Origin: Aselliscus stoliczkanus
Taxonomy: Eukaryota > Chordata > Mammalia > Chiroptera > Hipposideridae
Direction of reading: 5' to 3'
Length of the DNA stretch: 64,000 nt
Assembly: GCA_033961575.1 (NCBI GenBank)
Contig: CM066738.1
Location: forward strand, 66,253,478-66,317,477
Made by a program: the position numbers and the translations under genes. Of this stretch, positions 49,036 to 60,382 are shown in pieces. Numbering within the stretch: the stretch's first letter is position 1; every line of letters begins with the position of its first letter. The notes beneath the pieces were generated by a model that did not search any database, was not told the DNA's origin, and saw only the letters and a program-made list of their open reading frames with translations.

Positions 49036-49489
49036 TGCCATGTCCAGCATGGCCAATCGAATGGTCCAGAGTGGGGGTGGGAGAGGATTAAGAAAGAACA
49101 CAAAGAAGTACTTGAAAGCGGGGGCTAGGTGGACAGCTGTCTCCTCTGCTGGAAGGACAGTGACCCAGTCTAGCAGCCATGGATTATTGATATAGGCTTT
49201 GTTAAAGCAGGGTGGGTGGGGGGAGGAGAGGAGAGGCAATGACCTTGAGCAGGGACTGCTCAGAGCATCAGCTGTAGGATATCTGTATTTAGTGTATCAA
49301 ATGCAGACTGTTCTGTACCAAATGTATTGAAACCACTTCTGTGCACTGAGGTGTTTTGTCTGTACAGAGACCGAGGTTGCCTCCGGATGTTGAAGTATTG
49401 TGCCAGCCTTGCAAAAGCAACAGTCAGAAGGGCGAGCCTTGCAAACACCCCTCTTTTACAGCTCCTCGAGGGTCTCTCGGTCCCCAACA
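49036..49489 (-). mobile_element. 3' LTR of the class II ERV
   Basis: The minus strand begins TGTTGGGGAC and ends ...GGCA. About 454 bp, aligning along its full length with the partner LTR. Shared blocks include 'ctcctctgctggaaggacag', 'acccagtctagcagccatgg' and 'acagctcctcgagggtctct'. Confidence 0.85.
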
Positions 49490-49559
49490 TATCCCCGTTT
49501 TTTTCTTTTTTGTGAGGGTAGCTGATGTACGTCTGTGGCTAATTGGAAGAGTTCCCCTC

Positions 49560-50230
49560 TGTGGAGTCTTCGACAGACTGTAAGAAAAAGACATGTTAGA
49601 AGTAGAACGTCTGTTAATAATCTATTAGATGTTAAAGGAGTATTTAAGAATATTAAATGGATTTATGTCTTTAAGCTCATCTAACAACTGTTGCACAGGC
49701 GTGGCTGGCTGTATATCTGGTCCAGGAGCATTTTGTATATCTAGGATATGCTGGTGTTAGGAAGCCAGGTCCAGAGAGGCATTGGACCTTTGTAATGCTC
49801 CCAATAGTGCTGCCTTAATTCTGTTTCAATCCCAATATGGGATGAACTGTTAAAGCAGGCGGGGATGACGCAGACAGCCTTGTATCCCCTGTGGCAATGC
49901 AACCTTCATTGTTCTTTTATCAACTGGATCTGATCTCCTATTCCTAAGACTACTGGTTCTAAAATTTGGATATGGTCAAACAGTTTCTTATCTATACTTT
50001 CCTGATTATGTAAAGCCAAAGAGGTATTGCATGCCAAAGTTTCAGCAAATTGAGCAGTCTGGATTGAGGTACTAAGAGCTACTGAGGCTACAGATAGTGA
50101 GGCTATAATTTCCAAGAAAGCTGTTACTCCTGCTATCAGGAGACCTACAAAATGCTTTGGCTGTGATAGCAAACCATGTAGTTCCTTGAGCACCTGCAAG
50201 GCAGTTTCTTCATACCAGGGCTGTATGAAA
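49560..50230 (-). pseudogene. Retroviral env, transmembrane subunit remnant
   Basis: The minus-strand open stretch 50199-49906 shows a hydrophobic fusion-peptide-like segment (HFVGLLIAGVTAFLEIIA) followed by a heptad-rich helix (SIQTAQFAETLACNTSLALH), as in the transmembrane envelope subunit of betaretrovirus-like elements. The ectodomain continues in another frame after 49906, so a frameshift breaks it. No surface subunit is present and the membrane anchor is not clear. It is non-functional. Confidence 0.7.
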
Positions 50231-50759
50231 AGAACATAACTGATACATTGTTAAGTATGACAGAAAAAGCAATTGAGGAGTCTAGCTGTCATGCATTTTG
50301 ACTATATCTGCCGTGGCTGGCTGAGTAAGAATCGCTCCAGCAATAGAGGGGGGTGGCTGAGGAGGCATGGGAATGGTAGGTCAAAAGTCTGATGTTCTGC
50401 AGACTGAGTTATCCAGGCAAAAAAGAAATAAAAGGTCACATTTGTGGGAAATGTAGGAATGTAGAGACCCAACGTCTGTCTTTAACTGCCTTTCTAGTTT
50501 TCCCCTTGAGAAACATAATCCCCATAAAGTCTCAATGGGAAGCTGAGGGACAGGAAGTCTCTTCTTCTGTACCAGTTTCCTGCTGGGCCAGGGCGTAGAG
50601 CTGTCCCTGTCTTTTGAGAGTTCATGGGACTCTCACCCTAGCTGATCTCAGATGAGAGGAAGGGGTCTCGAGCTCCGTTTCCTGTTATTTCCATCCCTGG
50701 TCTCTGTGTGGTAGCTCTATATGTGGTAAATAGCTGTCACGGAGGAGGAGGAGGCTCCA

Positions 50760-51304
50760 CATTCTGCTAGTTTCTTTTAATGGCATCATGTGAAAGAGTG
50801 TTGACTATTTCTTCCTCCTCCTCCTCATCCTCTGAATCAAAGTCCTTGTCTTCCCTGTTTTGTTTATTCTGTCTTGTCTCTCCCTCTAGCTGTTCTTCCT
50901 CTTTAGGGGATAACTGGCCATCCCCTGGTTCTCCTGCCTCAGGCAGGAGGTGGGAGTAACCCTCAAGTGCGGTAGGAACCCCTGGCATGAGTACATATAG
51001 TCCAGGTTGTGTTTGGCTGGATTAATAGGGTTCAAACATTCTTTAATTAAATTCCAAAGAGTAAATGTATACACCGGTAGATGTCGAGGCCCCTCCTGGG
51101 TGTAACATTCCCTCAAATCTCTTTCAACGTTATGTCAGATCTGAACATTTACAGTCCCCTCCTCTGGGAACCAAGGGTATGTCTCCTGAACAAATCCTAA
51201 ATTTATCTAAAAGTTCTGCTATGTACTTGACATCCTCGAGCTTTTAACAATGATTGTAGCACTTGTAAATACAAAATGCGATCTCGAGATCCTGAATTCC
51301 CCAT
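50760..51304 (-). pseudogene. Retroviral gag 5' part (matrix region), broken
   Basis: A start at 51304 on the minus strand gives MGNSGS, with the Gly2 expected for matrix myristoylation, but a stop follows after about 33 codons. The next pieces (51116-50886 and 50988-50767) lie in other frames. The first holds a matrix-like motif (YTFTLWNLIKECLNP) and the second ends in an acidic run (DSEDEEEEEE). Capsid and nucleocapsid are absent. Confidence 0.7.
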
Positions 51305-51450
51305 GTAAACCTAGCTTTTATTTTGTTCCACCTACCTTTTTTTTTTTTTTTTTTTTTTTTTTTAGCTCTGTGTATTGGCCAACGCCTTCCCTTGGAACGT
51401 CCTCTCGTCTGCTATTTTAAAATGCCCCTGTACTCAGGTCTCTGTTCAAG

Positions 51451-51914
51451 TGCCACTTGCAGCATCCAGTGTGGCCAGTTGAATGGTCTGGAGTGGGGGC
51501 AACAGAGGATTAAGAAAGACAGACAAAGAAGTACTTGAAAGTGGGGGCTAGGTGGGCAGCTGTCTCCTCTGCTGGAAGGACAGTGACCCAGTCTAGCAGC
51601 CATGGTTTATTGATGTAGGCTTTGTTAAAGCCGGGTTGGGGTGGGGGAAGGAGAGAAGAGGCAACAGCCTTGAACAGGGACTGCTCAGAGCATCAACTGT
51701 AGGATATCTGTATTTAATGTAGCAAATGCAGACTGTCCTGTACCAAATGTATTGAAACCACCTCTGTGATCTGAGGTGTTTTGTCTGTACAGAGACTGAG
51801 GTCACCTCAGGATTTTGAAGTGTTGTGCCAGCCTTGCAAAAGCAACAGGCAGAGGGGCGAGCCTTGCAAACACCCCTCCTTTACAGCTCCTCGAGGGTCT
51901 CTCTGTCCCCAACA
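51451..51914 (-). mobile_element. 5' LTR of the class II ERV
   Basis: About 464 bp and homologous to 49036-49489. It is followed inward (51450-51305) by a short leader that includes a T26 run at about 51337-51362. I could not identify a convincing primer-binding site. Confidence 0.82.
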
Positions 51915-52074
51915 TCTTTCTATATTTATTACATTACCAGAAGTGGTTTGTAGAATTCCACATGATAGTGTACCACAATTTATTTAATCAAGTGTTCATT
52001 TTTGGGTTTCTAATTTATCTGATCTTTCACTGGTAGCAAAATCTGCTTTGCATCTTATAAAAATCATGCCAGTG

Positions 52075-52194
52075 ACTTGTGGTCAAATTTAACTCTGCCA
52101 CTTCCTAACTCAGTTACCTTGGGAATATCATTTAACTTTACCCAGTCTCATTTCCCTTATTATAAAATAATAATAATAATAATCAGAATGCTAA
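52075..52194 (+). repeat. MIR fragment, plus strand
   Basis: 'aactctgccacttcctaact', 'cagttaccttgggaatatca', then 'cccagtctcatttcccttat' and an (ATA)n-like run match the MIR core. Confidence 0.7.
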
Positions 52195-52388
52195 TATTTA
52201 TTGAAAGCTTATTATGCAGTAGGTACAGGGGCATCTGCTTCAACATGCATTGTGTCATTTAAATTTCAAAGCACATGAAATACATTCTATTATTATTACT
52301 ATGCTGCAGATGGGGACACTGAGTTTAAATATTTTACCTCAGGTCATACATCTAGGAAGTGGTAGAGCCAGTTTGTTACAGAGTTTCT
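52195..52388 (-). repeat. MIR fragment, minus strand
   Basis: 'tttattgaaagcttattatg', 'gcagatggggacactgagtt', 'catacatctaggaagtggta' match the antisense of MIR. It lies head-on to the preceding MIR. Confidence 0.65.
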
Positions 52389-53024
52389 GTGAAGACTAAA
52401 TGGGAGAATGTATGCAAATGTTCTTTTAAACTTATTTCTCTGTGTAAACACTGAACTAACTCCTGCGGTTCTTACCAGGGAAATAAAATAGTGGCCTGCG
52501 GGTTAGATAGTTGCTTTTTTTTTTTTTTTTTTTTTTTAAGAATAAAAACTAAGTTTCTGAAGAACATTTCATATCACTGTTTAACTTAAATATAGGCAAT
52601 ATCTTCATATGGTTGATGGGATTAAATAAAACACTGGGAATTCATGTTCACCACTGAATGGCTCTGATGATTTACCTTTCTAATCCATTTCACTCCCTGC
52701 CCATTTTTTATGTCCCAGCCAAAATGGATTCCCTACACGTTTTTTAATATACCAAGCTTTTCTTTATTGTCTTTGCACATGCTTTTCCTTGTGTCTGGAA
52801 TATTCTTTTCCAGTTTCTAACTGTTGATATAGTTTAGAATTTTCTCAAGTGCCATGGTTGCCATGAAAGCATTTCTGATACTTACATATGAATATAAACT
52901 TCCAAGTCTGTTGATATAAATTGACATTTACCTCACTGTGTCTTTCATTGTGAATATTTGTGTCTTGATGTATATGTTCCTAAAGGTCAGGTTTCATTTT
53001 TTACCTCTTTCAGAGCCTGAGATT
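52389..53024. other. No recognisable gene; target region of the full-length L1
   Basis: A poly-T run lies at about 52515-52537. 'tttccttgtgtctggaatattctttt' and 'cacatgctttt' at about 52770-52815 hint at an ancient repeat that I cannot name. Confidence 0.4.
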
Positions 53025-53039
53025 TAAAAGTTGGAGATA
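53025..53039. repeat. Left target-site duplication of L1 element F
   Basis: taaaagttggagata, repeated without mismatch at 60878-60892 after the poly-A tail. Confidence 0.95.
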
Positions 53040-54723
53040 AAGATGGCGGCTGTGAGGAGGGCTCCATGAAATCTCCCCTGGAAATATCCACAATTTGAAC
53101 TTCTAATACGCTTCAAAGAGACATCTACTCATCACACAGAGCAACTAAGAGTTCCACACAAGGATTGCTGGAAGGTGGGCAGGCCGGGCGAGTAGGGGAA
53201 GAAGGCGGCGAGACGCGTGAGGTGCAGCCCACACCCGCGGCTGCTGAGACACGGTGAGTGTTCCCCTGGCTCGCTCCCTGTGGCCCGCGGCCCACCTAGA
53301 GTTCAGCAAGAGCACATTGGTTTGCAGTCTGAGGCAGAAGCCTCAGGCTGGGCAAGTGCTGGAGGAGAGAGAGGAGACGACTGTGCAGAGGTACGAGCTG
53401 CACCTGCGGCCCGCCGGGTCCCCAGGAAGCAGAGTGCAGAGCCCCGCAGGGACAGGGCAAGATCAATCCCTGCACTCTCCCAGTTCAGGGATCAGTCTCT
53501 GTGCCCACCGGGTCCCGCGGAGCCCAGAAGCCTGAAACCCGGGAGCAGGGGAAAACAGAGGACTCGCCCGCGGAGAAGCAGCGCATGCCGGGCGGAGACG
53601 CAGGTCCCCGAGAGACGGAGCGGGGATCGGAGCCACGGGGCAGGGTGCGCGCAGTCCCCTAAATCCCGGCAGACCGTTTGGGAGAGCAGCAGGAGATCCA
53701 CGCGGGCGCGCGCCGGTTCCAAGGCAGAAGCCTTAAACCCGGGAGCAGGGGAAAAAGAAGACTCGCTCGGACACGCAGCGCACTGGGCAAAGACGCAGGT
53801 CCCCGAGAGACGCGGAGTGGGGATCTTAGCCACACGGTAGGGTGCGCACAATTCCCTAAATCCCGGCAGACTCTTTGGGAGAGCAACAGGAACTCCACTG
53901 GAGCATAAGAGGCAAAGGTCTTAGCTTAAAACAGTGTTGGAACTGTGGCTTTGTTTATTTTTATGTGGTTTTTTTTTTCCCTTTTTCTACTCTTGAACAG
54001 AAAGCAAAAAAAAAAACAATAACCCACCCACTCCCACAAACTTTGGCCTCTGCCAAGACAGTCTTAAACTGATTCCTGAATGGAGCAGTAGGGGCAGATT
54101 GCAAAGGTATTCCTACCTGCAGGGGGTTGAGAATTTCCGCCCCAGTAAAGGCGACAGAGTGAGACTGCCTACCCTGCCCCCACCTTTATGCAAGGCTTGG
54201 GAGGCAGGGCCGGTTCACCTGCTGAGGCACTAATTAACAGATTCTTAGCAGCTGGCTTTTGGTGGTGAGGAATTCTTTAATTCTCCACAGCTGTCAACCG
54301 AAAGGGTGACCAAAGACACTCATTGAGGCTTTGGGGGTGCAGCTGGCCTTGGGACAGGCAAAAGCAAAATGGCAATGACTTTGTAAAACCCACCAATCAC
54401 ACGTCACAACCACACTCAAGTACAGCAAACCTGCAGTGCCAGGATCACGCTGGGCATCAGGTAGCCTACTGTTCCCACAAGACGCACAGGAGTTTTTGTA
54501 CAGCAGACAAACTGAAGAGAGCTTGGTGGACTTTAGCCAAGACCAGCATGGGTATTTTTGGTTTGTTTGGTTTTATTCTGTTTTGTTTTCCTTTTATTGG
54601 CTGCTTATCTTGGTTGTTTTTGGTTTTTATTTCTATTTCATTCTTATCATTTTGTAGTTTTTAATATAGGCATATGTATAGGTGTATATAGGTGAATATA
54701 AGTCCATATATATGGGTGTGTAG

Positions 54724-54755
<32 letters not shown>

Positions 54756-55629
54756 TTCTTTTTCTTTCTTTTCTTTTTCTTTTTTCCCCACCCTCACTTT
54801 CTGTCTTATTTTATTCATTCTTCTCACTGCTATACTTTTCCTCTTTTCCTTTTTTCTGCAAATTTTATTTTTTTAATTTTTATTCTTACTTCTTTTTAAT
54901 TTTAGTTTATTTTTATTTTTTATTTTTTAGGTATAGCTAATCGGTTTCTCATGTTTATTCTATTTTTTATTTTACGATATTGTATTTTATTTTGTTTCCT
55001 CTTTTATTATTGTGTGTGTGGTTTTTGTTTCGTTTGTTTGTTTTCTTCATTAGTATGATTGATATTTCTGTACAAGTTGACTGTAATTTGATGGTTGGTT
55101 TTTTTTACTTGTGCGAGCATTTGGTTTCCTTTGGTGGCTGCGGAGGTTGTTCTTGTTGATCTGTTATGCTCTAAAATCACTCTGCAGCAGTGGGTCCAAA
55201 CAAACAGACACAAGAATCATCATACCCAGAGGCCAACTTTAGATAAAACCAGAGCATTTCTGGGTTTGACATACAAGAGTCACACCCAAAAGAAAGTTGA
55301 TACAGGTACTAGGGCCCATAGGGTCCAAGTTTCATCAGAGGGGTCAATCCTCTCACAGTAGCTCATAAACTGCAGATGTTGCTGATCCTCACAGCTAATC
55401 AATCTGGGATTCAATCCCACCTACTGACAAGCCAAAAGCAACCAAAACTAAAACTTCAACAAGTGAGGATGCACGACACAAGGAACACCTCAGATACAAG
55501 CACAGGAGAATAGGGAGACTGAGTAATTCAAATATAAAGGACACATACCATATAAGTTTACCCAGAAAAGACTGAGAAATCTGGGGGATCTATCTGTTAT
55601 ATTGAAGCAAACACAAAGAGTAAGCCAGA
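53040..55629 (+). promoter_or_regulatory. L1 5'UTR / internal promoter of element F
   Basis: The first ~900 bp are GC- and CpG-rich, the expected place for the internal RNA polymerase II promoter. At the very start, AAGATGGCGGC (53040-53050) matches the YY1 site found at the same place in human L1, where it sets the start site. Two ~200-bp tandem units lie at 53527-53910. From about 54560 to 55060 the leader becomes very T-rich with a (TA)n run. At 2.6 kb it is much longer than the ~0.9-kb human L1 leader. Confidence 0.75.
53527..53925 (+). repeat. ~200-bp tandem monomers in the element F 5'UTR
   Basis: Units begin 'gaagcctgaaacccgggagc' (53527) and 'gaagccttaaacccgggagc' (53727), exactly 200 bp apart. 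They share 'gacgcaggtccccgagagac' and 'taaatcccggcagac(c/t)(g/c)tttggg'. A third start is visible at about 53911. The layout resembles the monomeric promoters of mouse L1, but the sequence is unrelated as far as I can judge. Confidence 0.8.
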
Positions 55630-56505
55630 ATGGGGAGACAAAGAAACATAACACAAACAAAAGAACAGAAGAAACTTCCTGAATCAGTGGAAATAGAGGA
55701 AATAGAGGTAACCAATCTATCAGAGACAGAGTTCAGAACACTGATTATTAGAATGTTCAAGGAAATTAATGAAAATATAAAAAACGATAGAGAAATCATG
55801 AAAAGCAACCAGCTAGAACTTAAGAACACAATTACTGAATTAAATAACAAACTTGATGGAATCACTAGCAGATTGGATGAAGCAGAAAATCGAATCAGTG
55901 ACTTAGAAGACAAAATAGCACAGATCACCCATGCGGAACAACAAAAAGAAAAAAGAATGAAAAACATGGAAAATAGTTTAAGAGAGCTGGGGGACAACAT
56001 CAAACGCAATAACCAGCGGGTCATTGGAGTACCAGAAGGAGAAGAGAGGGAGCAAGGGATTGAGAACATATTTGAAGTAATAATGTCTGAAAACTTCCCT
56101 AACCTGGCAAAGGACATTGAAATACAAGCCCAGGAAGTGCAGAGAGTTCCAACCAGGATGATTCCAAACAGGCCCACTCCAAGACACATTATAGTGAAAA
56201 TGGCAAGGGTTAAGGACAAAGACAGAATCCTTAAAGCAGCAAGGGAAAGGCAGCAAGTTACTTACAAGGGTACCCCCATAAGATTATCAGCTGACTTTTC
56301 TACAGAAACTTTGCAGGCCCGAAGAGAGTGGCAGGAGGTTTTCAAAGTGATGAAAAATAAAGGCCTACAACCAAGACTGCTGTATCCAGCAAGGTTATCA
56401 TTTAAAATCGAAGGTGAGATAAGGAGCTTTGCAGAAAAGAATAAGTTAAGGGAATTCATTACCACCAAGCCAGCTTTGCAGGAAATGCTAAAAGGGCTTC
56501 TTTAA
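55630..56505 (+). CDS. L1 ORF1 protein, intact (291 aa)
   Basis: The nucleic-acid chaperone that trimerises, coats L1 RNA in cis and forms the cytoplasmic ribonucleoprotein. The N-terminal tail is basic and polar (1-39). A long coiled coil with heptads spans about 40-120 (for example LDEAENRISDLEDKIAQITH). The RRM covers about 130-225, beginning RVIGVPEGEE and including RPTPRHIIVKMARVKDKDRI (181-200). The C-terminal domain covers about 221-291, including STETLQARREWQEVFKVM. No stops or frameshifts were seen. It is shorter than the 338-aa human protein, mostly in the N-terminal tail and coiled coil. The start at 55630 is supported by the similar start in element C (MEKQRNMSQ versus MGRQRNITQ). 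ORF2 follows after 48 bp. Confidence 0.95.
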   Translation: MGRQRNITQTKEQKKLPESVEIEEIEVTNLSETEFRTLIIRMFKEINENIKNDREIMKSNQLELKNTITELNNKLDGITSRLDEAENRISDLEDKIAQITHAEQQKEKRMKNMENSLRELGDNIKRNNQRVIGVPEGEEREQGIENIFEVIMSENFPNLAKDIEIQAQEVQRVPTRMIPNRPTPRHIIVKMARVKDKDRILKAARERQQVTYKGTPIRLSADFSTETLQARREWQEVFKVMKNKGLQPRLLYPARLSFKIEGEIRSFAEKNKLREFITTKPALQEMLKGLL

Positions 56506-56553
56506 GTAGAAGAGAAAAACAACCTAAGAAAGACTACGAACACAAATAACAAA

Positions 56554-59500
56554 ATGGCAATAAATACACACCTATCAATAATCACATTAAATGTAAATGG
56601 ATTAAATGCTCCAATAAAAAGACATAGGGTGGCTGAATGGATAAGAAAGCAAGACCCCAGCATATGCTGTATACAAGAGACTCACCTCAGATCCAAAGAT
56701 TCATACATGCTGAAAGTAAAGGGATGGAGTAAAATATTTCATGCAAATGTAACTGAGAAAAAAGCTGGAGTAGCGATACTTATATCAGATAAAATGGACT
56801 TTAAATTGAAGAATATAACAAAGGACAAAGAAGGACACTTCATAGTAATGAAGGGATCCATCCAACAAGAGGACATAACTCTAGTAAACATCTATGCACC
56901 TAACATAGGAGCCTCTAAATATATAAAACAGATATTGTCAGACAGAAAGACAGAGATCAACAGTAACACTATCATAGTAGGGGACTTTAACACTACGCTG
57001 TCACTAATGGACAGATCCTCCAGACAGAAAATCAATGTGGAAACAGCGAGCTTAAAGGACACATTAGATCAGCTGGATTTAACAGACATTTTCAGAGCAT
57101 TTCATCCCAAAGCTACAGAATATACGTTCTTTTCAAGTGCACATGGAACATTTTCTAAGATAGACCACATGTTAGGCCACAAAACAAGTCTCAATAAATT
57201 TAAGAAGATTGAAATCATTTCAACTGTATTCTCTGACCACAATGCTATGAAACTAGAAATCAATTATAAGAAGAAATCTGGGAAGCTGACAAATAAATGG
57301 AGGCTAAACGATATGCTATTAAATAGTGAGTGGGTCACAAATGAGATCAAGGAGGAAATCCAAAGATACCTTGAGACAAACGAAAATGAAAACACCACGA
57401 CCCAAAATCTCTGGGATGCTGCGAAAGCAGTCCTAAGAGGGAAGTTTATAGCAGTGCAAGCCTACCTAAAGAAGGAAGAAAAATCTCAAATCAACAGGTT
57501 ATCCTTACACCTAAGGGAACTGGAAAAAGAACAGCAAAGGAGGCCCAAGGGGCGTACAAGAAAGGAGATAATAAAGACCAGAGCGGAAATAAACAATATA
57601 GAGAACAGAAAAACAATTCAAAAGATCAATGAAACCAAGAGCTGGTTTTTTGAGAAGATAAACAAAATTGACAAACCTCTAGCCAGGCTCATCAAAAAAA
57701 AAAAAAGAGAGAGGACTCAAATTAGCAAAATCAGGAATGAAACAGGGGAAATGACTACAGACATCACAGAAATTCAAAAAATTCTAAGAAATTACTATGA
57801 GCAACTATATGCCAACAAATTTGACAATCTGGAAGAAATGGATAATTTTCTAGAAGCATACAACCTTCCAAAGCTAATGCAAGAAGAAACAGAAAATCTA
57901 AATACCCTGATTACTACCAAGGAAATTGAATCAGTAATTGACAAGCTCCCAAAAAACAAAAGCCCTGGACCAGACAGCTTCACAAGTGAATTTTATCAAA
58001 CATTCAAAAAAGAACTATTACCTATTCTTCTCAAACTATTCCAAAAAATCCAGAAGGAGGGAAGGCTCCCAAACTCTTTTTATGAAGCCACTATCACCCT
58101 GATTCCAAAACCAGATAAAGACATCACAAAAAAGGAAAACTACAGGCCAATCTCCCTGATGAATATAGATGCAAAAATTCTCAATAAAATATTAGCAAAC
58201 AGAATTCAGCAATATATTAAGAAGATCATACATCGTGATCAAGTGGGATTCATCCCTAGTGCACAAGGCTGGTTCAACATCCGTAAATCAATTAATGTGA
58301 TACACCACATCAACAAAATGAAAGATAAAGTTCACATGGTCATTTCAATAGATGCAGAAAAAGCATTTGACAAAATCCAACAGCCATTTATGTTAAAAAC
58401 CCTTAGCAAAGTGGGAATACAGGGATCATATCTCAACATAATAAAAGCCATATATGATAAACCTACAGCTAACATCATACTCAATGGGGAAACGCTAAAA
58501 CCATTCCCCTTAAGATCAGGAACAAGACAAGGCTGTCCACTTTCTCCTCTTTTATTCAACATAGTGCTGGAAGTTCTAGCCACAGCAATCAGACAACAAA
58601 AAGAAATAAAAGGCATCCAAATTGGCAAGGAAGAAGTAAAATTGTCATTATATGCAGATGACATGATACTGTATATAGAGAACCCCAAAGACTCCATCAA
58701 AAAAACTATTGGAACTGATAGACGAATTCAGTAAAGTAGCAGGATATAAAATCAATGTTCAGAAATCAGTGGCATTTGCATATACAAATAATAAACTAAC
58801 GGAAAGAGAAATTAAGAAAACTGTCCCATTTACAATTGCATCAAGAACTATAAAATACCTAGGAATAAATTTAACCAAAGAAGTGAAAGATCTGTACTCA
58901 GAAAATTATAAGACACTGAAGAAAGAAATCATAGAAGATACAAATAAATGGAAACACCTACCATGCTCATGGATAGGAAGAATTAATATAGTTAAAATGT
59001 CCATACTGCCTAAAGCAATATATAGATTCAATGCAATTCCTATCAAACTACCAAGGGCATTTTTCACAGGAATAGAAAATATAATCCTAAAATTTATATG
59101 GAATCATAAAAGACCCAGAATAGCCTCGGTAATTCTGAGAAATAAAAACAAAGTCGGGGGGATCACGCTACCAGACATCAAAACCTACTACAAGTCCACA
59201 GTAATCAAGACAGTTTGGTATTGGCATAAAAACAGGCACATCGATCAGTGGAACAGAACAGAGAGCCCAGAAATAAATCCAGGCATTTACGGACAGTTAA
59301 TCTATGACAAGGGAAGCAAGAATTTACACTGGAGTAAAGGTAGTCTATTCAATAAATGGTGCTGGGAAAATTGGACTGACACATGCAAAAAAATGAAACT
59401 GGATCATCTCCTTACGCCTTATACAAGAACAAATTCAAAATGGATTAAAGACTTAAATGTAAGACCTGAAACCATAAAAATCCTAAAAGAAAATATAGGG

Positions 59501-60382
59501 AGTACATTTGCAGACATTACCCGGAGCAATATTTTTACTGATACATCCCTACGGGCAAGGGAAGTAAAAGAAAAAATGAACATATGGGATTATATCAGAC
59601 TTAAAAGTTTTTTCACAACAAAGGTAACCATTAATAAAACAAAAAGGAAGCCTACTGAATGAGAGAATATATTTGCCAACGATATATCTGATAAGGGGTT
59701 AATATCCAAAATTTATAAAACACTCATGAAACTCAACACCAAAAAAACAAACAACCCAATTAAAAAATGGGCAGAAGACATGAAGAGACATTTCTCTAAA
59801 GAGGACATACAGATGGCCAACAGGCATATGAAAAAAAGTTCAACCTCACTGGTCATTAGGGAAATGCAAATAAAAACCACCATGAGATACCACCTCACTC
59901 TAGTCAGAATGGCTATCATCAACAAATCAACAAACAACAAGTGCTGGCGGGGCTGTGGGGAAAAGGGGACCCTGCTGCACTGTTGGTGGGACTGCAGATT
60001 GGTGCAGCCACTATGGAAGTCAGTATGGAGGTATCTCAAAGAACTGGAAATAGAGCTACCGTTTGACCCAACAATTCCACTCCTAGGTATTTATCCTGAA
60101 AAAACCAAGACACTTATTCAAAAAACGTTATGTACCCCTATGTTCATAGCAGCACAATTTACAATAGCTGAGACTTGGAAACAACCAAAATGCCCGTCAG
60201 TAGATGACTGGATTAAGAAACTGTGGTATATTTATACAATGGAGTATTACTCCGCTATAAGGAAGAATGAAATCGTGCCATTTGCAATGATATGGATGGA
60301 CCTAGAGACTATTATGTTGAGTGAATTAAGTCAGTCAGAGAAGGACAAATACCATATGATCTCACTCATATGTGGAATCTGA
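56554..60382 (+). pseudogene. L1 ORF2 (endonuclease-reverse transcriptase), two lesions
   Basis: It would encode about 1,276 residues, matching the usual ~1,275. The endonuclease (1-239) has its catalytic residues in place: N13, E42 (QETH), D144 and N146 (GDFN), D204, D228 and H229 (SDH). The reverse transcriptase has YADD at 700-703 and the upstream [13 protein letters not shown] motif. The cysteine-rich end ([18 protein letters not shown]) is present at about 59943-59996. An extra base in an A7 run (58699-58705) shifts the frame just after YADD. A TGA at 59660-59662 sits where relatives have tryptophan. The downstream parts stay open to 60382. As assembled it makes only the endonuclease and part of the RT. 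Confidence 0.92.

Larger units (their letters stand above)
49036..51914 (-). mobile_element. Internally deleted class II endogenous retrovirus
   Basis: Two related LTRs (49036-49489 and 51451-51914) flank a 1.96-kb interior holding a gag 5' part directly followed by env, with no protease or polymerase region. Outside the LTRs lie cctttc (49030-49035) and tctttc (51915-51920), a 6-bp duplication with one mismatch that fits class II (betaretrovirus-like) elements. The LTRs differ at roughly one site in ten by eye, so the insertion is old. The element is defective. Confidence 0.85.

Noticed and set aside
53217..53840. A 207-codon open frame in the GC-rich L1 5'UTR, rich in Arg, Ser and Pro
   Set aside because: It lies in a CpG-rich tandem-repeat promoter region where stops are rare by composition, has no domain, and lacks support in other copies. 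Antisense frames there are equally long.
55590..56256. Long minus-strand frames opposite L1 ORF1 of element F
   Set aside because: They are shadows of the intact sense ORF1.
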